This document shows, in pieces, positions 50,857 to 63,589 of a stretch of 64,000 nucleotides of DNA. Source of the DNA: Diabrotica undecimpunctata (taxonomy: Eukaryota; Arthropoda; Insecta; Coleoptera; Chrysomelidae); the NCBI RefSeq assembly GCF_040954645.1, contig NC_092813.1, forward strand, positions 14,486,136 to 14,550,135. The letters run 5' to 3'. Under the pieces are notes generated by a model. That model did no database searches. It was not told the origin of the DNA and worked only from the letters and a program-made list of their open reading frames with translations. The translations under genes were made by a program, and so were the position numbers. The first letter of the stretch is position 1; every line of letters begins with the position of its first letter.

Positions 50857-52308
50857 TGATATGATTGGTGTTTATAGAAAATAATTTATAAGTTACACTA
50901 CTAGATAATATTAGATATAAAAAGTATTTGGTTATTTTAATAAGTTATATACTACAGAATTTTATAAAAATATATTGATGTGAAGGCATTTTTAAGAAAT
51001 TAACATAATAATAATTGTAAAAAGTTGTATTTTAATAATTATAATATTGTAGATATATTTAAGTGAGCCATGTGACTAGGCAACCAAAAATACTCTTTAA
51101 AGTGACAGATAGAAATTCATAATTAAGAATATAAAGTGGGGTTATAATAATATGTAAGTTTAAAATGTTTAATTTATATATAGTTACTGATTTTAGTGTA
51201 TATTCTGATCTGAAAAGCCTAAATGTCAACAAAATTATCAATAGAAAAGTAAGGAATTCTCTAGATCACCGGAGATGGCCTTGTTTGCGAAATGGTTTGT
51301 TCTCGAAAATTCAGACATGTATTTAATAGAACAAATGGAACATGATTTCTTGCTAGATGATTCTGGAACATAAAAAAAAATATAAATACCCGGTGATTTG
51401 GATTCAAGATGTCCATTCAGTTAGTCAATCAGTTATGAGTTACAGTTACTATGATGGCCAGCTTTTTAGTATGAAAGTTAGTTAGAGTCAGTCAATCAGT
51501 TATAATTGTTCAATATAGTAAGTTAAATCAAGATTAAGAAACAGTATAAAGAAAATATTATTGAAGATTAAAAATTATGTTATGTATAAATGATGATTGG
51601 ATAATGGAAGAAGTATTAATTGAATATTAAAATTAAATAATATATTTGGTGATTGGATATTGGTATATAGAAAAGAAGAATAAATATAAATGCTGTTTGC
51701 TGGTTTGCTTGGTGGTTTATGAATGCTGGTGAAGAAAAATATCTTAAATTGGTGGAAGCTGATAATTGGAAAAAGTAATTTTACAAAAACAAGGATAACC
51801 GAATGGATTGGATATTGGTATATAGAAAAGAAGAATAAATATAAATGCTGTTTGCTGGTTTGCTTGGTGGTTTATGAATGCTGGTGAAGAAAAATATCTT
51901 AAATTGGTTGAAGCTGATAATTGGAAAAAGTAATTTTACAAAAACAAGGATAACCGAAGCTGCGAAGAAGAGATTGAGTGGTGATTATAATCTATACAGT
52001 GGAAAACAGTTCATTTAGGCATTCAGTGACAGAAAGGTACAAAAATTTCAATTTTGAAGATAGTTTGTTTAAATCTTACATTGTCTATAGAATTTAATTA
52101 GTTTCATAAGAATTTCAATTTAAAGATAGTTTATTTTAAATTTACATTGGGTAGGTTAGATATATATGTGTGTTTCATAGTAGATCTAATAAAGATAATT
52201 TAAAAAAGTACTTACAAACTAATTCTTTGAGAACCGCGATAAAAACCCTATATATTATATTAATAAAAATACTCATTGCTCATCATTAACAAACAATACA
52301 TCATAACA
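50857..52308 (+). repeat. 5' LTR
   Basis: 1452 bp, TG...CA ends. It contains a ~154-bp tandem duplication (copies about 51651-51803 and 51806-51958, each ending AAGGATAACCGAA) that the 3' LTR lacks. Confidence 0.85.
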
Positions 52309-52311
52309 ATT

Positions 52312-52329
52312 TGGCGCCCACCGCGGGGC
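52312..52329 (+). promoter_or_regulatory. tRNA primer-binding site
   Basis: TGGCGCCCACCGCGGGGC lies three bases after the LTR and resembles tRNA-Lys-type primer-binding sites (TGGCGCCCAACGTGGGGC) with two changes. Confidence 0.75.
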
Positions 52330-52448
52330 TCTCTATTTAAAAAGAATTAGTTTGGGAAGATAAGTGCTCTCATATAATTAAATTAATTATCAGTAAAAAA
52401 AAAATTAAAGATTTTATTTTTAATTATATTTGAACAAGTAGTCTCAAA

Positions 52449-53942
52449 ATGTCTCAAGGAAAGAAAGGTACAAGAAGCAAAAAGAATGAAGAAGATGTGG
52501 AAGTAGAAACACAACCTATACAAGAGGAGAGTTTAGTTCAAGTTCCACAAGATACTGCAGAAATGAATCCAGAAAGAGAGGAAAATGTCAATATGGCAGC
52601 TTTGATGTCATTAATGATGCAGATGAACAAGACAATGGAAGAGAATACGAAAAAAATGGAACAAAAAATGGAAGAGAATTCAAAAGAAGTCAAAGAAGAC
52701 ATAAAAAAAATAGAACAGAAAATGGAAGAGAGGACGAAAAAAATGGAAGAGAATTCAAAAGAAGTCAAAGAGGACATGAAAAAAATGGAACAGAAATTGG
52801 AAGAGAATTATAGAAAATTAGAAAAGAAAATAGAAGATAATAATAATAAAATTGTAAAGCAAATAGAAAAACAAATGGATAAAAAACTTGAAGCTGCAGA
52901 GAAAAAAGCAGCAAATGAAATAAAAAATATACGGAATGACTACAAGAAAAGGATAGAAAATGAGAGGACAGAAGTAAAGAGGATTATTCAAGATAATAAG
53001 ATAGATATAGAACAGAAAATAGAGTTGCAGAAATGTAACTTAGAAGTAAAAATTAACGAAGACAGGAGAAACACAGAAGAAAAATTAGACGATATACAAC
53101 AAAATATCCAAATAAATAGTAATCAAATAAGAAATGTGGAACAGAGAATAGATGATCTTTCACAAATGAGAGACATAGGGAGACCTTACTTAAATTTAAC
53201 AAATGAGACTGGGATTTCTGGTAATATAAAAAATTTGCATCCTAGAGTATACATAAATAGTTTAAAACATAAATTAAGATTTGTGAATAATATTAATGAT
53301 ATTAAAGATTATATTATTTTAGTGACATTAAATGACAATGCAGCAACTTAGTTTGCTAGTATTGAAAATGATTTGGATAATTTTCAAACATTTGAAAATA
53401 AATTTTTAAATTATTATTGGGGTGAATTAGAGCAAGCCAAATTTAGAGAAATTCTATATTTTGGAAAGTATAATCACAATTTAAAATCAAATATGGTAGA
53501 TTATGCATTGAAACTGATAACGGTTGCAAAATATTTGGAACCACCACTTAGAGAGGATGAAACAGTCTTAAATGTATCTAGACATTTTGATGCTGATGTT
53601 GTGCAAACAGTAACTGTACAAAATATTCAAACAATAGATAGTTTTATTAATTTTATTCAAAGAATACAAAGAGGCAATATGACAAGTAAAAATAACAACA
53701 GAAAAAACAATAATAACTTTCAATATAATAAAAATGATAATCAACAATATAGACAATTATATAATAATTATAGATATGGTGATAGTTTACAAAATTTTAA
53801 TAATAATAACAGTAATCAAAATAGACAGAATTTTAATAACAATACTAGTTATAATAGACAACATTTTAATAACAGTATTAATAATAATAGACAAGATTTT
53901 AACAATAGAAGAAATACAGAGCGACCTAACTATAACAGATAG
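52449..53942 (+). pseudogene. Gypsy-like Gag, one in-frame stop
   Basis: It starts at 52449 (MSQGKKGTRSKKNEED). The long N-terminal region is charged coiled coil built of near-repeats (MEENSKEVKEDMKKMEQK, about residues 60-120). Capsid-like sequence follows: HPRVYINSLKHKLRFVNNI, a TAG at 53349-53351, and in the same frame FQTFENKFLNYYWGELEQAKFREIL, then YALKLITVAKYLEPPL. The C-terminus is Asn/Arg-rich without CCHC knuckles, as in errantivirus-like Gag. The single nonsense codon is the only break to 53942. Confidence 0.75.
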
Positions 53943-54121
53943 GTAAATTGTGTTCGAAGGAATAGGAGCTGCGAAGACAGGGAACGAAATCGTACAAGGC
54001 AAGAAAATGTGAGTAGAAGTCATAGTAGGGAAAGACATAGGACATCAGATCTAAGTGGTCAGATACAATCTGACAATTCTAATAATCAAAATTTTGTTCA
54101 GTAAACTTTCTGAATTACAAG

Positions 54122-54538
54122 TTGGGCCATTGCTATTATGAAAAACCTTCTGAATTTATTTCTCTAGATGAAGATAAAATTATTGAATCTATTAATTTAA
54201 TTTATATAAATGCTTTGGCCAAAAATAAAATGATTAAAATTATGATAGATACTGGTTCAGAAAGTACTTCAGTCTCGGAGAATTTTATTTTTAATACATT
54301 AAAACTATCAGATATAATAAAGATTCCAAAAATTAAAATTGTTGGTGCAAATAATAAGAAGTTGGGTGAAATTGATAAACTAGCCAATTTTAAAATTAAT
54401 ATTCTTAATAAAGAAATTAATATGCAAGGATTTATTGTCAAGGATTTATGTGTTGATATATTAATGGGAAATGATGAATTGGAAAAGAAGAAAGTAAAGA
54501 TAGATTTTGAAGAAAAAATGGTAACTTTGGAAGGGTAA
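54122..54538 (+). CDS. Retrotransposon aspartic protease
   Basis: The 138-residue frame contains MIKIMIDTGSESTSVSENF (DTGS catalytic motif, about residues 38-56) and, near the C-terminus, CVDILMGNDELEKKKVKIDF (the ILG-D-type flap/hydrophobic block). The first codon is an ATG but the natural product is part of a pol polyprotein. It lies just upstream of RT, separated by a stop. Confidence 0.75.
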   Translation: MGHCYYEKPSEFISLDEDKIIESINLIYINALAKNKMIKIMIDTGSESTSVSENFIFNTLKLSDIIKIPKIKIVGANNKKLGEIDKLANFKINILNKEINMQGFIVKDLCVDILMGNDELEKKKVKIDFEEKMVTLEG

Positions 54539-54550
54539 ATAATTAAATTT

Positions 54551-55522
54551 ATGCAGAAAGACGAGGTGGAAGAAGGAATAAGAGTTGATAGGATATTATT
54601 AAAAGAAAATAATGATGTTTATGAAGAAGAAATGTATTGTGATGATAGGGAAATGTCCCAAAAGAATGTAAATAATAATTATTGTAGTGAATATTTAAGG
54701 AATGGAAATTTTAAGCAGATGGATGCCTACGAGGTGGAGTGCGTAAAATTGGAAGCAAGGAAGAATGAGTACATAATGAAGAATAATTTTATTTGTAAAG
54801 AAGAAGATGTGATAAAAGTTAATTGCCCTAAAGAATATAAATCAATAGTCGTTTCCATATTGCAGCAACACAAGGGACTTATCAATAAAGAAAATAGAAT
54901 TGCACAAAATTATATCCATAGTATAAAAGTTAAAGAAGAAAAAGATTTTAAAACAAAATCATACCCAATACCATATAAATACAGAGAAGAAGTAAATAGA
55001 ACAATTAATAATATGTTAGAAGATGGAATCATTGAGAAGGCAGATACACGTTTTATCAACCCTATAGCAGTAGTACGTAAAAGATCAGGTGAAATCAGGT
55101 TATGTTTGGATGCAAGGAATATTAACAAGATTACTGAAAAGCAATTTGAAGCACCAATGAGTATAGATGGAATACTAGGAAGAATTACAGGAATGTCATT
55201 TTTCACTAAAATCAATTTACAGCATAGTTTCTGGTTAATACCTCTAGAAAGAAAAAGTAGACAGTATACAGGATTTCAGATAGATGGAGTAGTATATCAA
55301 TTCAAAGTAGTACCATTTGGACCTCAATCATCTTGCAGTGCTCTATGTAGATGTCTTCATGATATTTTGGATCAATATGAACATTTTGTAATTCACTACA
55401 TTGATGATATATTAATTTTTTCTAAAACGGCTGAAGATCATAAGAAACACCTAAAAATTATAATAAACAGATTAGATGAAGTTGGACTAAAAATAAATCA
55501 AGAAAAATGTACATTTTTTTAA
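54551..55522 (+). pseudogene. Gypsy-like reverse transcriptase, C-terminally truncated
   Basis: RT blocks: YPIPYKYREEVNRTINNMLEDGIIEKADTRFINPIAVVRKR, EIRLCLDARNINKIT, SFFTKINLQHSFWLIPLE (motif A, with the catalytic Asp position reading Asn in TKIN), YQFKVVPFGPQSSCSALCRCL (motif B) and HYIDDILIFSKT (YIDD, motif C), then VGLKINQEKCTFF. A frame change at 55520 is followed by EVIYLGYKLN text and then unrelated sequence, so RNase H and integrase are gone. Confidence 0.8.
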
Positions 55523-56014
55523 AAAGAAGTGATATATCTAGGTTATAAACTTAACACTAATAATAATAACACTAACAGTCTACTGATAGATCCATTTCAT
55601 AGATAGATAGGTTTCTTTGTTGTGAATCAATTTGACATCATACTTGTTGAATTTTGTACATATGGAAATTGTTGCTACCCTAAAAATCATAATTTGGGGT
55701 TTGATACAGAATTAATGCTATAAAGGTCTTTCTAAAAATAATATGGAAAGTGTAAAACTTACAATTCATATAGATGAAAGCCTTGTGAACAGAAATCTTG
55801 TCTATAAATAAACAGAATACAAAATAATTATAGAACCTTACATTCGTTGTTTTTATTTTTGATATAGCCTCCATTTTCAATTGCTCCATTTGACATGACA
55901 GTTTGACATAGACAGATGACAGGGATGTATTTAACAGAACAATAAACTAATAGAAAATTAATATTTAAAAAAATAATAAGTAAATTATTTATTTTAAATA
56001 TTATTTTGGGGTAT
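55523..56014. other. Residual internal region before the 3' LTR
   Basis: After a short decayed RT continuation (to about 55560) no pol sequence remains. The rest is AT-rich and unassigned up to the polypurine tract. Confidence 0.4.
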
Positions 56015-57428
<1,414 letters not shown>

Positions 57429-57435
<7 letters not shown>

Positions 57436-58060
57436 TTTCAAAAAACAAGGTAATGACAATACTTTACTGACAATATTTTAAAATCTATAAGGCAGATGAA
57501 ACAAGATTATCGTCAGTTTTTTTCGGCCGTTCCGAGGATACTATCAAGGTTCATATCCAAGACTTAAATGCAACTGAGATTAAGATGGGGTTAGAAAGGC
57601 TCTCTTCAAACGTCAGTGAAATATCTAATCAAATGAGTAATCTTACCAATAAATTATCTACTATACCAACGAAAAAAGGAGTATTAAAGAAAAATATGTT
57701 TTATGTCACCTCAGGTACCCAAACTGAAATCCCTCAACATGTCTAATCAAGTGCAGAGGAAAAGCCAAAAATTATAGAAAGTAAATGCCATTATGTAGTT
57801 ATTACCAACTCAACCCCAATTTACACCCCTATACAAGTTGTTACTTTATTAAAGAGAAACTATTATAGGCATGAAGGAATATATTAGATGTAGGGGTATG
57901 GAATTTTCGCAAATAAAAAACATGAATTTCGCATTTACTTTTTTTATAATTACAAAATTTCGCATTTATCTCGCATCTATTTTTAACTGCGAGTAAAATA
58001 ACAAAAAATATTAATTAAAAGCTAACATCGTTGTAATTTCGACATTCGACTCTTTAAGAG
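57429..58060. other. No recognised feature
   Basis: Plus-strand text at about 57540-57720 (HIQDLNATEIKMGLERLSSNVSEISNQMSNL) has a coiled-coil, gag/ORF1-like flavour but no motif. Possibly a LINE ORF1 scrap. Confidence 0.3.
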
Positions 58061-58079
58061 CTGCGCATTTTTCTTTGTT

Positions 58080-58435
58080 CGAGTTTCATCTTCAATATGG
58101 TTTTGGGGTTCTAGTACAGCTGCCCAATCTGATGTTATTTTTAAATTACAAATAAGAGTAATACGGTATCTTTTTGGCCTCAGTAGAATAACACATTGCA
58201 GAAGCTACTTTAAAAATCACGGGATTTTAACGTTTCCTTCTTTATATATTTTAGAAAATGTTTGCATGATTCGTAAACACCCACTTGTTTTTCCAGCAAG
58301 ACCTAACCATGACTACTCTACCAAAAATTCAACTTTTGATGTATATTTACCGACCCCTTCTATTAAATTAATAAAGAAAACTGTAATATATTCGGCAAAA
58401 AATTATACAACCGTCTCCATCTACAAAGTTTGAAA
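58080..58435 (+). pseudogene. LINE ORF2 C-terminal scrap
   Basis: The plus strand reads VIFKLQIRVIRYLFGLSRITHCRSYFKNHGILTFPSLYILENVCMIRKHP with one or two frame slips, the conserved post-RT block of jockey/CR1-type ORF2 (Q---IR----------CR--F---GILT-PSLYI-E). It ends near 58435. Confidence 0.65.
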
Positions 58436-58439
58436 CACT

Positions 58440-58811
58440 CTGTATAATTGCAATCAACGTTTCGGCAGGAAACCCTTGCCTTTGTCAAGATTCAAAACGT
58501 AAAACGGGACACAGACATTAATGAACTGATGGTCAGTTCTCCCAATGATGATCGTCAAGCAAACTCCTTCGAAGTAGGGTTATGGATAAATTGCGTAATT
58601 GGGGACATAAGAGACTCAGAACAGATATCTGATATCTGGAGAAGTACGTGTCGTTGTTATTGAGTTCATGACTATTCCATTAACTATATTCATAACTATT
58701 TCCATTAATTGGGCTGTGTAAATACTGCCAATTGATGAAAGTGTCGAGATCTTGATAATATTTTTAGAAGGCGTGACAGCGCAACTAACTTTGTTTTTAG
58801 AATCGTCAGTA
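58440..58811. other. Unassigned, contains a widespread LINE/SINE-type segment
   Basis: TTTCGGCAGGAAACCCTTGCC (58461-58481) resembles 3' ends of arthropod LINEs and SINEs. No gene. Confidence 0.3.
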
Positions 58812-58813
58812 TA

Positions 58814-59105
58814 CAGGGTGGCGCACCGAAAACGAAACAGATGCATTTACTGGCAGATGATTCCTTTTTAAAAAAAACGCTTGGACCCGTCGATTTTGTT
58901 ATCGAGGGGGAAACAAAATTGGCATAAAATCACATTAACATTTGCAGCCCCCTAAGCGGGGGTGGCATCATCCCTAAAATCTTAAATGGAAAGGGGGGTC
59001 GAATGATCCATCATTTAAAAGGTCTTTCAACTTCCTTTACAATGATGTAAAATTCATGTACTTCAATTCAGTAGTTTCGGAGATTTATTGATTTAAAGTT
59101 TAAAT
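58814..59105. repeat. Mariner left inverted repeat
   Basis: Pairs with about 60535-60831, including the CCCCCTAAGCGGGGGTGG block (mirrored as CCACCCCCGCTTAAGGGG). Confidence 0.85.
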
Positions 59106-59173
59106 ACATCATCGTAAGAGGAGATCAATACATAGCAGCAAAGTTGTTAAAAAATAAAGAATGAACTGACCTG

Positions 59174-60253
59174 TCAGCCGAGTAAATGTTGAAAATAACT
59201 ACCATTACTTTCCATGCAATAATAAAGATTTTGCTGAAAACGTTGCCGGACATTTTGCAATATTTGAGGAGTAATTTGATGGCACTCATTCACAATTCTT
59301 TGCCGTAAATCTTCTAAGGATGTTGGCTGAGTAGCATAGATTTTGCTTTTTAAGTAACCCCACAAAAAGAAATCCAAAGGTGATAAATCTGGCGATCTTG
59401 GGGGCCATTCAACGGCACCTCTTCTACCAATCCATTGACCTGAAAAGGTCTGATCTAAATAATGCCGAACTCTTAATGCGTAATGTGGTGTGGCACCATC
59501 CTGTTGGAACATCAACATATTCTCAACGTATCGACCATCATTCTGATTTTCAATTATATCTGTTAGCGCAGGATCTATGGCATTTTGCAGTAATTCCAAA
59601 TACATTTCACCAGTCAAATTTTTAGGTAAGAAAAAAGGACCAACCAAATGATCGCCAAAAATGCCAGTCCAAACATTTAATTTTTGTGGCTGCTGTGTGT
59701 GTACCTCATGGTAAATTCTGGGATTAGAGTCCGACCAATATCGACAATTATGACGATTTACTTCGCCATTTAAAAAAAAGGAACATTCGTTGGAAAAGCA
59801 AATGTTAAATAAAAATTGTTCATCGTTTGTAATTCGTTCACTCATAACTTCACAAAATTCTAATCGCTTATCAAAATCGTCTTCATTAAGTTCTTGTACA
59901 AGGTGAATTTTATACGGATGAAAATTATGGGCCTTTAGAATCCATTGGACAGTACGTCGACTAACACCACACGAAGTTTGCAATTTGCGGGTACTTAATG
60001 TAGGATCTACAATAACTTGCCCTAAAACCCCCACTTCTGTTGCTTCGTTCCTTATAGGATTTTCAATATTACGTTTTTTATTGGCGACTGATCTAGTTTC
60101 CCGAAATTTAGCTACAAGTTCTAGAACATATTTTCGGTGCACATTATTGTTCTCATGTCGCTCATTAAAAATTTGTGCTGTTCTATTAGCGCACTGATTA
60201 TTTCCGAAAAATATTTCAATAATTTCAACCCTTTCTGCCGTGGAATATACCAT
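59174..60253 (-). CDS. Mariner-type transposase with first catalytic Asp changed to Asn
   Basis: The uninterrupted 359-residue protein starts at the ATG at 60253. Two helix-turn-helix regions (ERVEIIEIFFGNNQCANRTAQIF, 7-29; LSTRKLQTSCGVSRRTVQWIL, 86-106) precede the DDE/D core. Its acidic positions read N155 (FSNECSFFLNGEVNRHNCRYW), D252 (FQQDGATPHY) and D289 (WPPRSPDLSPLDFFLWGYLKSK), with 36 residues between the last two. The first should be Asp (FSDE in relatives), so catalysis is predicted lost although the reading frame is intact. The protein would bind the inverted repeats and cut and paste at TA. Confidence 0.9.
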   Translation of the reverse strand: MVYSTAERVEIIEIFFGNNQCANRTAQIFNERHENNNVHRKYVLELVAKFRETRSVANKKRNIENPIRNEATEVGVLGQVIVDPTLSTRKLQTSCGVSRRTVQWILKAHNFHPYKIHLVQELNEDDFDKRLEFCEVMSERITNDEQFLFNICFSNECSFFLNGEVNRHNCRYWSDSNPRIYHEVHTQQPQKLNVWTGIFGDHLVGPFFLPKNLTGEMYLELLQNAIDPALTDIIENQNDGRYVENMLMFQQDGATPHYALRVRHYLDQTFSGQWIGRRGAVEWPPRSPDLSPLDFFLWGYLKSKIYATQPTSLEDLRQRIVNECHQITPQILQNVRQRFQQNLYYCMESNGSYFQHLLG

Positions 60254-60534
60254 GGTTAATTTATGTATAAAGCAATAAATGATATTTTAACAACAAAGAT
60301 TGGTCAAATCAATAGCAAACTAATGTACTATTTCCTATTTAAAATAAGTACGTGGCATTCTCTACTTATCTTTCTTCAAGAAACAATTTTTTTTGTCACA
60401 AAGGACACTTCAATTGCTATTTTTATTATTAATAAACCATGGGCGTAGTAAATAAAAGCATTTACTTATCAAGAAAATGCTTTTACTCAAATTTCTTCTG
60501 AAAGAAGTACAAACTAATTTGATGTACCTATTAA

Positions 60535-60831
60535 AGTCTACTTTAAACTTTAAATCAATAAATTTTCAAAACTACTGAATTGAATACATGAATTTTACAT
60601 CATTATAAAGGGAGTTGAAAGACCTTTCAAATAATGGATCATTCGACCCCCCTTTTCATTTAAGATTTTAGGGATGATGCCACCCCCGCTTAAGGGGCTG
60701 CAAATGTTAAAGTGATTTTATGCCAATTTTGTGTCCCCCTCGAAAACAAAATCGACGGGTCCGAGCGTTTTTTCAAAAAAGGAATTATCTGCCAGTAAAT
60801 GCCTCTGTTTCGTTTTCGGTGCGCCACACTG
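60535..60831. repeat. Mariner right inverted repeat
   Basis: Inverse of the left repeat. The transposase lies about 280 bp inside. Confidence 0.85.
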
Positions 60832-60833
60832 TA

Positions 60834-61850
60834 TATTATTCGAACAAAGAAGGATTCTTTAACAAAATTAAAATTAAAATTAAGAAAAGAGTGTTGCAGA
60901 GTAAGGCAGTAAAGTAGCAGTTAAGTATATGTTTAACAAGAGAGGTGAAAGCAGTTGCCAAATAGTGTGTAGCTAGGTCGAAGTGAGAGATATTTCTTGG
61001 AAATGATGGCAAAATTTTTGCTGTCTATTGATAATGTGCCAATATTTTATGAGATTTAGTTACTAGTACAGTTGTTCTTTAAAGTTTTAATATGCAACTT
61101 CCATCTTAATTCTTGATCATACTTTATAATTAAATACCGGAACTTGAATTATAAATCCTAATTATCAAGGTCCTTCCCGCGATCCACCTACAAGCAAACT
61201 TGTAAATAAACATCTCGTAACCTGTTTATTTATGCATTTAGTCTGGGATTTAAAGTAACAATGATTCGAAATAATTTAGTATATGCCAGTTGCCCTTAGA
61301 TTTACCCATGATCTTTATTTTACGCTAGTTAGTAGTTCTGGAACACATTTCTAACTTACTGTTTTCATCGTCGATTTATCTCGAGATACCTAACATTATA
61401 ACCTAATTAACTAAAACCTCCCTTAATCATTCAACAACCACTAATGAATGTGTTTAATATATTTTGGTGCATTCCCATTTCCTAGGGGTTGTAGAACTCG
61501 ACGATGATAAACTTGATTGGTTTTTTAAATTTTGTCCTTGTTATTAGGTTATTAGTCATAGAACTTAAAATCGAATAATTCCCAGTAGTTGGCTGTATAC
61601 CATAGCTAAAAAAGTTTTACAATGAAATAAAAAAACCTTAAATGTAATTGGTATATTTATTAAAAAACAATAAAATAATGAAAACATCCAAACGGATTAC
61701 AATTATTCAGAAAGTTTTTGGTCCTATTAGACCATCATCGGTGAAAACTTGATTAAGCCCATCATCAGTGAAAAATTGTGTGAATTACATTTTAGTGGTT
61801 GAAAAGCCCCCATTGCTCTTTCAATCCTAGACGAAATTATAATTTGGCGA
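60834..61850. other. No recognised feature
   Basis: AT-rich, no supported gene. From about 61720 onwards short repeats (CCATCATCGGTGAAAA / CCATCATCAGTGAAAA) begin that may belong to the next piggyBac-like element. Confidence 0.4.
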
Positions 61851-61859
61851 CCTTTAAGT

Positions 61860-63575
61860 TCCACCGGTACACCTAAATACCACTTCATTTATTTTACATT
61901 AAAACTATTTCGACTAAGCGATTATTTCCCAGCGGTACATCTAAGTCTAACCTTGAACAACGCGATTTCGTTGGTAGTACGAACGTCTACAGTGTTTTGT
62001 TTATAAAAAATGGCATAAGTAAGTTTTTTGTTTAACTAATTATTATTTTTAAATGGTTTTGAATGTTTAGTCACTAAAAATGACATTTGTTCATTGGTAC
62101 TTGAGAGTACCGTTGGGCATAATTGTAATATATTATTTTTCATTTCAGACATTGTCCACAGTGGTGAAAAAAAAAGGGTTTGACTGATGCAGAATTGTTA
62201 GAACTTATAGAAAGTTATGATTTTTTGCCTACATTAGATAATGCACAAGATATGATGTTGAATCAGATATCGATGATGAGTTGGATGTTACTACTGCTGG
62301 AATAGATTTAAAAATAAATCGAGAAGAAGAGGTAAATAATGAAGATCCTAAATTAGTTTCTAATGACCAATCCAACGGACTACAAATTCCAGAACCTAAT
62401 GAACATCAAGATCAAGAGCCTGATAACTACATGGAACCTGAATGTCCTGAAAGAAAATGGGGTAAATTGGAAAAAAATACAGAAATTCCTCAAGATACAG
62501 AAGCTGCAGTTGGGTACAAGTTCATTTTAGGGAGTTTGAGACCGCTTTAGTTATTTTTGTGAAGCTTTTAGATAAAAGCATAAAAAATATAACTTATTAG
62601 AGTAAACTTTATGCCACACAAAACGGAAAACAACTGAATATGTCCAAGGAAGAACTCTTAGCGTTTATCGGGATAAATTTTTTATTGGGCTACCATATAG
62701 TTCCTGGAATCCGAAATTATTGGTCACCTCAAGAAGATCTATCTGTTTCATTTGTTGCAGAAACTATGCCAAGGAATAGGTTTTAGACCATTTTAAGATT
62801 TTTGCACGTAATGGCAAAATATCAACATCCCAGTACTCCAAGTAATAAAATATTAAAACGAATCTATGGGCAGTGTAGACCATCACGACCAACTAAGGCA
62901 ATGTTACGGTTTATACAGAAGATCTAATAAATATGGTGGCATCGACTTTTTTGTGCATGCCTAGAAATAAACTTTGTAAATAGTTTTATTATAGCTAGAA
63001 AAGTATTAGAGCCACCTCTAAAAAATCTTTTGGATTTTCGTAGAGACCTTACTAGTAGCCTCTGTTTTGCTTTCCCCCACAAAACAACCAAGACTGCAAG
63101 AGAAAAAAAACGGCGGCATAATTTTATCGTTTCTTCGGAAATAACATTGTCCAATAGAAGAAATCACTGGCCAAAATTTGATGATCGAAGGGGAAGATGT
63201 GAAGTTTGTAGTATGAACAAAATACAATCTAAACCGATGTCAATTTGCTCTTTATGTAAAGTTTTTTTTATGTATTAACCAAAATAAGAACTGTTTCATA
63301 TAATATTAGATAAATAATTGAAATATATAGTTATTATAATATGCTTTAATTTTTTCTTTTATTTTGAATTTATACAAGGGGTACTTTTTAGTATCATATT
63401 GTTTTAGTAACAACACATCAATTATGGAAATTAAATTGTTTAAAATTTATTAAAAAATGTTTATAGGATCTTCTTTTGATTAAAAAAGTATTATCTTTAT
63501 GATAACAATATCTGGGATATAAGAATGATTCCGGTTACTGGTACTTTTAAGTACCTCTGGGACTGAAAGTGTTAA
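61860..63575 (+). mobile_element. Third piggyBac-like element, degenerate
   Basis: Repeated GGTAC-centred palindromic motifs lie on both sides: CCACCGGTACACC (61861), CAGCGGTACATC (61931), TTGGTACTTGAGAGTACCGTTGGG (62095-62118) and CTGGTACTTTTAAGTACCTCTGGG (63539-63562). A transposase remnant lies between. Such subterminal repeats suit piggyBac families. Ends and TTAA duplications were not fixed. Confidence 0.5.
62155..63278 (+). pseudogene. piggyBac transposase remnant (PGBD-like)
   Basis: The acidic N-terminus is open at 62281-62550. Broken frames then read LSKEELLAFIGINFLLGYH followed by VPGIRNYWSPQEDLSVSFVAET and MPRNRF (about 62640-62785), the start of the DDE_Tnp_1_7 domain. A large part of the catalytic core is missing. 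The end is the C-terminal zinc-finger frame (63030-63278): RRNHWPKFDDRRGRCEVC...SICSLCKVFFMY. At least four breaks. Confidence 0.65.
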
Positions 63576-63589
63576 TATATATTTGCAGA

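Larger units (their letters stand above)
58814..60831. mobile_element. Mariner-like DNA transposon (2018 bp) with ~290-bp inverted repeats
   Basis: The termini CAGGGTGGCGCACCGAAAAC (left, 58814) and the inverse of GTTTTCGGTGCGCCACACTG (right, to 60831) are flanked by TA on both sides (58812-58813 and 60832-60833). Similarity extends to about 59105 on the left and 60535 on the right. It carries one leftward transposase gene. The arms differ at scattered positions, so this is not the newest insertion. Confidence 0.9.
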
